NCBI RefSeq assembly: GCF_014982725.1
Contig: NZ_JADCJZ010000002.1
Span: forward strand, 434,001 to 498,000
DNA: 64,000 nucleotides
Origin: Thermophilibacter gallinarum
GTDB taxonomy: Bacteria; Actinomycetota; Coriobacteriia; Coriobacteriales; Atopobiaceae
Direction: 5' to 3'
The notes beneath the pieces are model-generated. The model did not search any database and was not told the origin of the DNA. It worked only from the letters and a program-made list of their open reading frames with translations. The position numbers and the translations under genes are program-made. Below are positions 33,854 to 42,954 of the stretch, one piece after another (the first letter of the stretch is position 1; every line of letters starts with the position of its first letter).

Positions 33854-33919
33854 CCGCCGCCCCGCGCTATCATGTTTCTGTAAAGATTCTGGGACTCACG
33901 CATCGCTTGGAGGCCTCAC

Positions 33920-35314
33920 ATGCCCATGACCGCGATCGTCCTCGCCGCCGGCGAGGGAACGCGCATGAAGTCCCGCCACCCCAAGGTTCTGCACAAGCTC
34001 CTCGACCGACCGCTCGTCTCCTGGGTCACGCGCGCCGCGCGCGAGGCCGGGGCCGAGCGCATCATCGTGGTCGTGGGCCATGGTGCTGACGAGGTGCGGG
34101 CCCATCTTGCCGCCGAGAAGGACGTCGAGTGCGTCGAGCAGGCCGAGCGCCTGGGCACCGGCCACGCCGTGCGCGTGGCGCTCGAGGCCACAGGGGTCGA
34201 CTCCGGCCCCGTCGTCATCCTGAACGGCGACCTGCCGCTCATCGAGCCGGCCACCGTCCGCGCCTTCGCCGACGCGGTGGCGGACGGCAGCCACGCCGCG
34301 GCGATCCTCACGATGACGCCGCCCGACCCGTTCGGCTACGGCCGCGTCGAGCTCGCCGCGGACGGCACCGTGACGCGCGTCGTGGAGCAGAAGGACTGCA
34401 CGCCCGAGCAGAGCGCGACGCTCGTCGAGTGCAACGCCGGCTGCTATGCGTTCGACGGCGCCCTTCTCGCCGCCCACGTGGGCGAGATCGGCAACGACAA
34501 CGCCCAGCACGAGTACTACCTCCCCGACATGGTGGAGATCCTGCGCGGCCACGGCCATGCCACCACCGTGCTCCACTGCGACGACTACCGCGAGGGCCTC
34601 GGCGCCAACAACCGAGTCCAGCTGGCCGAGCTCGCCGCCATGGCCCGCGACCGCATCAACGTGCGCCTCATGGAGAGCGGCGTCACCATGCTCGACCCGG
34701 CGACCACCTGGGTGGGCCCGGACGTCACCGTGGGCCGCGACACCGTGCTCCTCCCCATGACGATGCTCTGGGGCAGGACGAGCGTGGGCGAGGAGTGCGT
34801 GCTCGGCCCCAACACGCGCCTCACGGACTGCACCGTGGCGGACGACGTCACGCTGGAGGAGACCGTGGGCGTGGACGTCACCATCGACGAGGGCGTCACC
34901 TGCGGCCCGCGCGCCTACCTGCGCGGCGGCGCGCACGTGCTGGCGGGCGCCCACGTGGGCACGCACGTGGAGATCAAGAACTCCGTGATCGGCAAGGGCT
35001 CCAAGGTGCCGCACCTCTCCTACATCGGCGACTGCACCATGGGCGCGCACGTCAACATCGGCGGCGGCACGATCACCTGCAACTACGACGGTGTGCACAA
35101 GAGCCGCACCGTCATCGGCGACAACGTCTTCATCGGCTCCGACACCATGATGGTCGCGCCCGTGACCATCGGCGACGGCGCCATAACCGGAGCCAGCTCC
35201 TGCATCACCAAGGACGTCCCTGCCGACGCGCTCGCGATCGAGCGCAGCGAGCAGCGCATCGTAGAGGGGTTCGCCTCGCGGCGACTCGAGAGACTCAAGA
35301 GAGATGAGGCCTAG
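33920..35314 (+). CDS. glmU: Bifunctional GlmU (uridylyltransferase / glucosamine-1-P acetyltransferase)
   Basis: The 464-aa two-domain enzyme makes UDP-GlcNAc. The N-terminal pyrophosphorylase has IVLAAGEGTRMKS and ILNGDLPLI. The C-terminal left-handed beta-helix (from ~250, TMLDPATTWVGPDVTVG onward) has hexapeptide repeats and the acetyltransferase elements HLSYIGDCTMGAHVNIGGGT, NYDGVHKSRTVIGD. It uses the product of GlmM and GlmS, which are encoded near the right edge. It is followed by prs with zero spacing (TAG then ATG), so the two are coupled. Confidence 0.97.
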   Translation: MPMTAIVLAAGEGTRMKSRHPKVLHKLLDRPLVSWVTRAAREAGAERIIVVVGHGADEVRAHLAAEKDVECVEQAERLGTGHAVRVALEATGVDSGPVVILNGDLPLIEPATVRAFADAVADGSHAAAILTMTPPDPFGYGRVELAADGTVTRVVEQKDCTPEQSATLVECNAGCYAFDGALLAAHVGEIGNDNAQHEYYLPDMVEILRGHGHATTVLHCDDYREGLGANNRVQLAELAAMARDRINVRLMESGVTMLDPATTWVGPDVTVGRDTVLLPMTMLWGRTSVGEECVLGPNTRLTDCTVADDVTLEETVGVDVTIDEGVTCGPRAYLRGGAHVLAGAHVGTHVEIKNSVIGKGSKVPHLSYIGDCTMGAHVNIGGGTITCNYDGVHKSRTVIGDNVFIGSDTMMVAPVTIGDGAITGASSCITKDVPADALAIERSEQRIVEGFASRRLERLKRDEA

Positions 35315-36313
35315 ATGTACGAGAACCTGAGCGAGCCCATGTCGCTGAAGAAAGAGATCAAGCTCTACTCCGGCACCGGCAACCCCGCCCTTGCGGAGAA
35401 GGTCGCCGACATCCTCCACCTCGAGCTTCAGGGCCTCAAGATCGAGAAGTTCGCCAACGGCGAGATCTACGCCCGCTTCGACGAGTCCGTCCGCGGCGAC
35501 GACGTCTTCTTCATCCAGTCCCTCTCCGGCGCCAACGTGAACGACCTGCTGATGGAGACCCTCGTGGTGGCCGACGCCGCCAAGCGCGCCTCCGCCTCCA
35601 AGTTCACCGCGGTCATCCCGCACTATTGCTACGCCCGCCAGGACCGCAAGGCGTCCTCGCGCGAGCCGATCACCGCGCGCCTCGTGGCGAACCTCCTCGA
35701 GGCCGCCGGCGTCAACCAGGTCATCACCGTCGACCTGCACCAGGGTCAGATCCAGGGCTTCTTCGACATCCCCGTGACGCACCTCACCGCCCTCTACCTC
35801 ATCGGCGACTACTTCAAGGCCAAGGACTTCGACTGGGAGAACACCGTCGTGGTCTCCCCCGACATGGGTCGCGCGAAGGTCGCCAAGCGCCTCTCCGACT
35901 ACCTGGGCTGCGAGGTCGCCATCGCCCACAAGAGCCGTCCCAAGCACAACGCGTCCGAGGTCATGGGCATCATCGGCGACATCAAGGGCAAGACCTGCAT
36001 CGTCAACGACGACATGATCGACACTGCCGGCACGCTCTGCGGCTCGGTGCGCAAGCTCAAGGAGATGGGCGCCGGTGACATCTACGTCTCCGCCACCCAC
36101 GGCATCTTCTCCGGCGCCGCCATCGAGCGCCTGCAGGACGCCCCGCTCGTCGAGTGCGTGGTTACCGACATCATCCCCTGCGAGGCCGCCGACAAGCCGG
36201 GCTCCAAGATCAAGACCGTCTCGGTCGCCAACGAGCTGGCCGAGGCCATCAACAGCGTCTACATGCGCAAGTCCGTCTCCGAGATCTTCGGCGGCCAGGG
36301 CGCCGAGATCTAG
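35315..36313 (+). CDS. prs: Ribose-phosphate pyrophosphokinase
   Basis: The 332-aa class I PRPP synthase has KLYSGTGNPALAEKVA, the ATP loop IPHYCYARQDRK, the flexible catalytic segment SPDMGRAKVAKRL and the PRPP loop VNDDMIDTAGTL. PRPP feeds purine, pyrimidine, His, Trp and NAD synthesis. The start codon directly follows the glmU stop. The order glmU-prs-pth is a common conserved arrangement. A REP-like palindrome lies 3 bases after the stop. Confidence 0.97.
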   Translation: MYENLSEPMSLKKEIKLYSGTGNPALAEKVADILHLELQGLKIEKFANGEIYARFDESVRGDDVFFIQSLSGANVNDLLMETLVVADAAKRASASKFTAVIPHYCYARQDRKASSREPITARLVANLLEAAGVNQVITVDLHQGQIQGFFDIPVTHLTALYLIGDYFKAKDFDWENTVVVSPDMGRAKVAKRLSDYLGCEVAIAHKSRPKHNASEVMGIIGDIKGKTCIVNDDMIDTAGTLCGSVRKLKEMGAGDIYVSATHGIFSGAAIERLQDAPLVECVVTDIIPCEAADKPGSKIKTVSVANELAEAINSVYMRKSVSEIFGGQGAEI

Positions 36314-36316
36314 TCC

Positions 36317-36343
36317 GTGAATTGGGGACAGTCCCCAATTCAC
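36317..36343. repeat. REP-like palindrome after prs
   Basis: GTGAATTGGGGACAGTCCCC continues into the matching arm AATTCAC (27 bp). The downstream bases CACAGAAATGTT match those next to the copy inside the ECF ATPase gene. Confidence 0.9.
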
Positions 36344-36483
36344 AGAAATGTTTGATGTGGTGCGGGGTCGTCTTCGGGCGGCCCCGCGCTTTTGTGTGAC
36401 GGGCATGGGGGCGTCGATCGTCTCGCCGCGCGGCCCGAACAATCCTGCCCCGTGTACCGGTTTCTGCCCTCACGCGCAGCCCA

Positions 36484-36545
36484 GACCGGTACATGGGGCC
36501 GCTTTTCTCGGTGGGACCGGTACACACCCCCGCTTTTCTCGGCGG
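36484..36545. repeat. Tandem pair of 31-bp units with ACCGGTACA ends
   Basis: Two units begin GACCGGTACA and end CCGCTTTTCTCGGYGG. A reverse-oriented GTGTACCGGT lies upstream at 36451-36460, so the set also forms inverted repeats. It occupies the 300-bp gap between prs and pth; no other feature is seen there besides the REP. Confidence 0.65.
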
Positions 36546-36616
36546 CTGGGTCCGTTCGGCTCGCGCACCGTGGTAGTGTACGTAACCGACGCACGCAGGC
36601 CGCAGAGAGGACCGCC

Positions 36617-37180
36617 ATGCCGCAAGCCGCAAAACCCGCCGCCATCCGCATCGTCTGCGGCCTCGGCAACCCGGACGCCGAGTACGCCCGGACCCGGCAC
36701 AACGCCGGCTTTGCCACCATCGACGCCGTAGCCGCGCGCCGGGGCGTGCGCTATTGGAAGTCCGAGGCCGGCGCGCAGGTGGCGTCGATCACGGTGAGCG
36801 ACAAGGACGGCGAGAAGCGCGAGGTCCTTCTCGCCAAGCCGATGAGCTACATGAACACCTCCGGCGGGCCGCTGTCCAAGCTGGCACGCGCCCACCACGT
36901 GAGGCCGGAGGAGATCCTCGTGGTCCACGACGAGGTCGACCTAGCGGCGGGCGAGGTCAAGCTCAAGCTGGGGGGCGGTCTCAACGCCCACAACGGCCTG
37001 CGCTCCATCGCCGACAAGCTCGGCAGCCGCGACTTCGCGCGCGTGCAGTTTGGCATCGGCCGCCCGCCCGGGCGCATGCAGGTCGCCGACTACGTGCTGC
37101 GCGAGCTCAAGGGCACCTTCCTGGAGGACTTCGAGCTCACCGTCGAGCGCGCCGCTGACCTCGTGGAGCAGACGCTGTAG
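36617..37180 (+). CDS. pth: Peptidyl-tRNA hydrolase
   Basis: The 187-aa enzyme recycles stalled peptidyl-tRNA. Seen: GLGNPDAEYARTRHNAGF with the catalytic His, LAKPMSYMNTSGGPL, VHDEVDLAAGEVKLKLGGGLNAHNGLRS and FGIGRPPGRMQVADYVL. The frame is open from 36392, but the ATG at 36617 (after GAGAGGACC) gives the standard length and the upstream part is repeat DNA. Confidence 0.96.
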   Translation: MPQAAKPAAIRIVCGLGNPDAEYARTRHNAGFATIDAVAARRGVRYWKSEAGAQVASITVSDKDGEKREVLLAKPMSYMNTSGGPLSKLARAHHVRPEEILVVHDEVDLAAGEVKLKLGGGLNAHNGLRSIADKLGSRDFARVQFGIGRPPGRMQVADYVLRELKGTFLEDFELTVERAADLVEQTL

Positions 37181-37317
37181 GCGCGAGACCGGCGCTCACG
37201 CCGCTCGCCGCACCGATGTTGGAATGCGTCGGCACTCGGGTACAATGAGGGGTGTTGGAAAGGCCCAGCACAGGGCCGCCAAACCTTGAGAGGGAATGCA
37301 GGAGAGGAGTGCGGTTA

Positions 37318-38160
37318 ATGTACAAGATCCTCGAAAAGACGCAGTTCTCGGAGAAGGTGTTCAAGTTCCGCATCGAGGCGCCCCGGATGGCCAAGCACGC
37401 TCACGCCGGCCAGTTCCTGATGGTGCGCGCCAACGAGACGGGCGAGCGCGTCCCGTTCACGCTCGCGGGCTGGAACGCCGAGGAGGGCTGGGTCGAGTTC
37501 ATCTTCATGGTGATCGGCAAGACCACGGAGATGCTGTCTACCTACAACGAGGGCGACTCCATCAAGGACGTCACCGGCCCGCTGGGCGTCCCCACCGAGA
37601 TGGCCGAGGGCCCCTGCGCGGTCATCGGCGGCGGCGTCGGCCTGGCCATCGCCTACCCCGTTGCCAAGCACCTGGTCGAGACCGGCCACGAGGTCCACGC
37701 CATCATGGGCGCCCGCACCAAGGACCTGCTGCTCCTCGAGGACCAGTTCCGCGAGCTCCTGCCGGATGACCACATCCACATCACCACCGACGACGGCTCC
37801 TACGGCGAGAAGGGCGTGGTCACCGCGCCGCTCGAGCGCCTGCTCCAGGAGAAGGCCGTCACCCAGGTCTTCTGCGTCGGCCCCGTGCCGATGATGAAGT
37901 TCTCCGCCCTCACGGCCGAGAAGTACAACACGCCGATCACCGCCTCGCTCAACCCGATCATGGTCGACGGTACCGGCATGTGCGGCTGCTGCCGCGTCGA
38001 GGTCGACGGCCAGACGAAGTTCGCCTGCGTCGACGGCCCCGACTTCGACGCCACCAAGGTCGACTGGAACGACCTGCGCGCGCGTCAGGCCGCGTATCTT
38101 ACCGAGGAGGGCCAGTCCCTCAAGGCCTATGAGGAGGCGAACTGCGCATGCCACAGGTAA
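37318..38160 (+). CDS. Ferredoxin-NADP reductase-like subunit (NfnA/glutamate synthase partner)
   Basis: The 280-aa protein has an FAD-binding barrel (FLMVRANETGERVPFTLAGW), an NAD-binding half (CAVIGGGVGLAIAYPVAKHL) and a C-terminal [2Fe-2S] cysteine cluster (DGTGMCGCCRV...FACVDGP). It belongs with sulfide/dihydroorotate dehydrogenase-type electron-transfer subunits. Next to the gltA-like gene it would form either the NfnAB transhydrogenase (ferredoxin, NADH and NADPH) or an NADPH glutamate synthase complex. The two overlap by 13 bases. The ATG at 37318 has GGAGAGGAG just upstream. Confidence 0.88.
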   Translation: MYKILEKTQFSEKVFKFRIEAPRMAKHAHAGQFLMVRANETGERVPFTLAGWNAEEGWVEFIFMVIGKTTEMLSTYNEGDSIKDVTGPLGVPTEMAEGPCAVIGGGVGLAIAYPVAKHLVETGHEVHAIMGARTKDLLLLEDQFRELLPDDHIHITTDDGSYGEKGVVTAPLERLLQEKAVTQVFCVGPVPMMKFSALTAEKYNTPITASLNPIMVDGTGMCGCCRVEVDGQTKFACVDGPDFDATKVDWNDLRARQAAYLTEEGQSLKAYEEANCACHR

Positions 38161-39548
38161 ACGGTCGCTTTGTCCCCGACATGAAGTCCCCGCGCACGCC
38201 GGACAACGAGGAGCCGGCCGCCGAGCGCGCGTGCGACTTCCGTCCCGTCGACAAGGGCTTCACCAAGGAGATGGCGCTGGCCGAGGCCGAGCGCTGCATG
38301 GACTGCAAGAAGCCGTTCTGCGTTGACGGCTGCCCCGTCAACATCAACATCCCCAAGTTCATCGAGAAGATCCGCGAGGAGAAGTTCGGCGAGGCGCTGG
38401 ACATCATCCGCGAGGACTCCATGCTCCCCGCCATCTGCGGCCGCGTGTGCCCGCAGGAGAACCAGTGCGAGGGCAAGTGCATCCGCGGCAAGAAGGGCGA
38501 CCCGGTGGCCATCGGCCAGCTGGAGCGCTTCCTCGGCGACCAGCCCGAGCTTGCCTCCAAGCCCAAGATGGCCCCCAAGAACGGCAAGAAGGTCGCCGTC
38601 GTGGGCTCCGGCCCCTCCGGCATCACCTGCGCCGGCGAACTCGCCCGCAACGGCTTTGACGTCACCGTCTTCGAGGCCTTCTTCACCGGCGGCGGCGTGC
38701 TCGTCTACGGCATCCCCGAGTTCCGTCTGCCCAAGGCGGTCGTCAAGCGCGAGATCGACGGCCTCGAGGAGATGGGCGTCAAGTTTGAGTACAACTCCGT
38801 CGTGGGACGCATCACCGACGCCGACGAGCTCTTCGCCGAGGGCTTTGACGCCATCTACATCGCCACGGGCGCGGGCCTGCCCAAGTTCCTCAACGTCCCG
38901 GGCGAGAACCTGCCCAACGTCTTCTTCGCCAACGAGTACCTCACCCGCGTGAACCTCATGAAGGCGAACCGCTTCCCCGAGTACGACACGCCCACCAAGC
39001 ACGGCAAGAACGTCGTGGTCTTCGGCGGCGGCAACGTCGCCATGGACGCGGTGCGCACCGCCAAGCGCCTGGGCGCCGAGCGCGCGATCATCGCCTACCG
39101 CCGCACCGAGGACGAGATGCCCGCCCGTCGCGCGGAGCTCCACCACGCCAAGGCCGAGGGCGTCGAGGTCATGCCGCTCGTGGCCCCGCTCGAGTTCGTG
39201 AAGGGCGAGGACGGCTGCGTCTGCGCCGTGCGCGTGCAGAAGATGGAGCTCGGCGAGCCCGACGAGTCCGGCCGCCGTCGCCCGGTGCCCATCGAGGGCG
39301 CCATCGAGGAGATTCCCTGCGACGTGGCCATCTCCGCCATCGGCACCAACGCCAACCCGTTCGCCAAGATGATCGGCGACATCAAGCTCAACAAGTGGGG
39401 CTACATCATCGCCGACGAGGACGGCCGCACCTCCGACCCGCGCATCTGGGCCGGCGGTGACATCGTCACCGGCGCGGCCACGGTCATCCTGGCCATGGGC
39501 GCCGGCAAGACCGCCGCGGCGAGTATCACCAAGGCGCTCGTCGGGTAA
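38148..39548 (+). CDS. gltA: NADPH-dependent glutamate synthase small-subunit type (GltA/NfnB)
   Basis: The 466-aa flavoprotein has an N-terminal iron-sulfur region (AERCMDCKKPFCVDGCPVNINIP; CGRVCPQENQCEGKC), a first FAD fold (VAVVGSGPSGITCAGELA), GGGVLVYGIPEFRLPK, and a NADPH fold (VVVFGGGNVAMDAVRTAKRLG). The closing part has RIWAGGDIVTGAATVILAMGAGK. It is annotated as homotetrameric NADPH glutamate synthase; the same family includes NfnB of ferredoxin-dependent transhydrogenase, which the upstream NfnA-like gene makes equally likely. A terminator follows. Confidence 0.9.
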   Translation: MPQVNGRFVPDMKSPRTPDNEEPAAERACDFRPVDKGFTKEMALAEAERCMDCKKPFCVDGCPVNINIPKFIEKIREEKFGEALDIIREDSMLPAICGRVCPQENQCEGKCIRGKKGDPVAIGQLERFLGDQPELASKPKMAPKNGKKVAVVGSGPSGITCAGELARNGFDVTVFEAFFTGGGVLVYGIPEFRLPKAVVKREIDGLEEMGVKFEYNSVVGRITDADELFAEGFDAIYIATGAGLPKFLNVPGENLPNVFFANEYLTRVNLMKANRFPEYDTPTKHGKNVVVFGGGNVAMDAVRTAKRLGAERAIIAYRRTEDEMPARRAELHHAKAEGVEVMPLVAPLEFVKGEDGCVCAVRVQKMELGEPDESGRRRPVPIEGAIEEIPCDVAISAIGTNANPFAKMIGDIKLNKWGYIIADEDGRTSDPRIWAGGDIVTGAATVILAMGAGKTAAASITKALVG

Positions 39549-39585
39549 GCGCATCTGGCGAGAAGAACCTCACGCCGTAAGGCTC

Positions 39586-39615
39586 GGCCCTCCCGGGAAA
39601 CCGGGAGGGCCTTTC
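39586..39615 (+). terminator. Rho-independent terminator after gltA
   Basis: A perfect 11-bp stem GGCCCTCCCGG/CCGGGAGGGCC with a GAAA loop is followed by TTTCT. Confidence 0.9.
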
Positions 39616-39652
39616 TGTGTCACGGTTCTTCTCGCCCGGCAGGCCGGGGCAT

Positions 39653-39821
39653 GCAGAAGCGACGATTACCGGTAATGCGCGTTAATGCATGCTAGGGAGG
39701 ACGCAAAATCGCGCGTTGCTGTCCAAACGGGCCGCAAACAACCACAAAATGCCGCCCGTGCATCCTCGCGTCCCACTTACAGCCCGCACCATCGCACATT
39801 ACCGGCAATCGCCACTTCTGC
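39653..39821. repeat. Intergenic element A, copy 2, with 28-bp terminal inverted repeats
   Basis: The left end GCAGAAGCGACGATTACCGG continues to GCGC at 39680. The right end (39794-39821) is its inverted copy with four mismatches. The inside has CGCAAAATCG and TGTCCAAACGGGCCG blocks like those of copy 1 at 8214-8332. The 169 bp encode no protein, so it has MITE-like form. Confidence 0.6.
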
Positions 39822-39865
39822 GTCCCTTTCAAGGCAGGACCTCCATCGTCCTGAGCTAACGAGAA

Positions 39866-39930
39866 GAGCCCCCGGGTTTCCTAAGAGGAAGTTCCGCGAA
39901 GCGCACTTCCTCGTGGAAACCCGGGGGCTC
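39866..39930. repeat. Hairpin family I, copy 3
   Basis: Perfect 16-bp outer arms (GAGCCCCCGGGTTTCC and complement), inner stem GAGGAAGT/ACTTCCTC and the shared core AGTTCCGCGAAGCGCACT. It lies 30 bases beyond the groEL stop, between convergent gltA and groEL. Confidence 0.85.
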
Positions 39931-39959
39931 GCCGAGTCAGGCTAGCTCAGGCGATGGGC

Positions 39960-41656
<1,697 letters not shown>

Positions 41657-41657
41657 G

Positions 41658-41948
41658 TTAGTCCTCGATGACGGCGTAGATGTCGTCGGCGCGCAGGAGC
41701 AGGAAGTCCTCGCCGTCGATCTTCACCTCGTTGCCGCCGAACTTGCCGTAGTAGACCTCGTCGCCGACATGCACGTCGATGGCGATGCGCTCGCCCTTGT
41801 CGTTCATCTTGCCGGCGCCCACGGCGACGACCTGACCGCGCTGGGGCTTCTCCTGCGCACCGCTGGAGATGTAGAGACCGGTCGAGGTCTTCTCCTCCTT
41901 GGGGGCGGGCTTCACGAGAACGCGATCACCAAGCGGCTTGAGAGTCAT
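41658..41948 (-). CDS. groES: Co-chaperonin GroES (Hsp10)
   Basis: The 96-aa protein has LKPLGDRVLVKP at its start, a mobile loop (EEKTSTGLYISSGAQEKPQ) that binds GroEL, the VVAVGAGK and VGDEVYYGKFGGNEVKIDGEDFLLL strands and the ending IYAVIED. The ATG at 41948 follows GGAGGTACTTGAC. The open frame upstream is not homologous. It is the first gene of groES-groEL; a -10-like TATTAT lies ~75 bp upstream on the minus strand. Confidence 0.97.
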   Translation of the reverse strand: MTLKPLGDRVLVKPAPKEEKTSTGLYISSGAQEKPQRGQVVAVGAGKMNDKGERIAIDVHVGDEVYYGKFGGNEVKIDGEDFLLLRADDIYAVIED

Positions 41949-42162
41949 GTCAAGTACCTCCTTCTTGTGCCCGTGGGCACGTCTGCGACGCGGGTGCCGC
42001 GCCGCCATAGCCAACGCTCAAAATAATACCCAGCAACGCGGACTTATACCACCTCGCTAGAAAAAATCTTCCAACTCGCACTTAGATTTTCTGAGGCGCG
42101 GGCGCGCACGGCGATTGGCGCGCACTCTGATAGCATGGGCACAACCGACAGAGGAGCAGCCC

Positions 42163-42954
42163 ATGAAGCAAACGACGCTCGCGCGCGGCGCACTTCTCGC
42201 CCTGATCGCACTTCTCGCCTTTGCTGGGTGCGCGTCCGGGCAGGTCGCGAAAGTCCCGGAGGAGCCAGCCGCCGAGGAGGAGGCCGCGATGGACGAGTTC
42301 GTGAGCACGGCGATGGTCGTCACGTTCGGCGACGGCGAGGTCCTCTTCGTGGACCAGGACACCGGGGCCCCCTACTACCCCACCAACCTGCCATCAGACG
42401 CACCCGAGCTCGCGGCCGGCAACATCGTGCGCGTGACCGGCAACGGCATCATGCTGGAGAGCTACCCCGCGCAGTACCCGGGAATCACGGGCGTTGAGGT
42501 GATCGAGGAGGGAACCTCCGCGGACGCCGAGAAGTACGACGAGCTGGTGGCGCAGATCTGGCAGCCCAAGGACCCGTCCGAGCCGCCGCTAGCCTCGCTC
42601 GAGTACACGACGGAGCTGGCCGTCGTCACGCTCAGCCCGACGACCTGCGGCTACATGTGGACGTACGAGCAGGACGGCGAGGAGCGGACCGTTGCCGTGG
42701 ACACGCTCGCGCCGACCGACTACGCCTCCGACGAGCTCCCAGACGCCACGCTCGAGGGGCCCACGGAGGTCACGACGAGCTTTGACGTGGAGGCCACGGG
42801 GATTGAGGTCATGCGCTGGAGCGAGGACGCGCTCGACGTCGAGGGCGAGAAGGTCGAGGTCGCAGGCCTCACGTTCACCGCCGAGCCCGACTATCGCTAT
42901 GCGATTCTCGCCACCTTCGACGCCGGCGAGGTCACCTACGCCTTCACCGCCTAG
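42163..42954 (+). CDS. Predicted lipoprotein of unknown function
   Basis: The 263-aa protein has an N-terminal signal with lipobox LAFAGC, then a short acidic linker (EEPAAEEEAAMDEF) and a beta-rich domain (AMVVTFGDGEVLFVDQDTG, AGNIVRVTGNGIML) that resembles small OB-like or DUF3221-like folds. A second domain begins near TTELAVVTLSPTTCGYMWTYE. No family is certain. The ATG at 42163 has AGAGGAGC upstream. Its TAG stop is immediately followed by the stop of nadE on the other strand (zero gap). Confidence 0.7.
   Translation: MKQTTLARGALLALIALLAFAGCASGQVAKVPEEPAAEEEAAMDEFVSTAMVVTFGDGEVLFVDQDTGAPYYPTNLPSDAPELAAGNIVRVTGNGIMLESYPAQYPGITGVEVIEEGTSADAEKYDELVAQIWQPKDPSEPPLASLEYTTELAVVTLSPTTCGYMWTYEQDGEERTVAVDTLAPTDYASDELPDATLEGPTEVTTSFDVEATGIEVMRWSEDALDVEGEKVEVAGLTFTAEPDYRYAILATFDAGEVTYAFTA

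Noticed and set aside
41949-42120. A CIRCE (HrcA) box upstream of groES
   Set aside because: No TTAGCACTC-N9-GAGTGCTAA match was found; HspR-type repeats were also not convincing.
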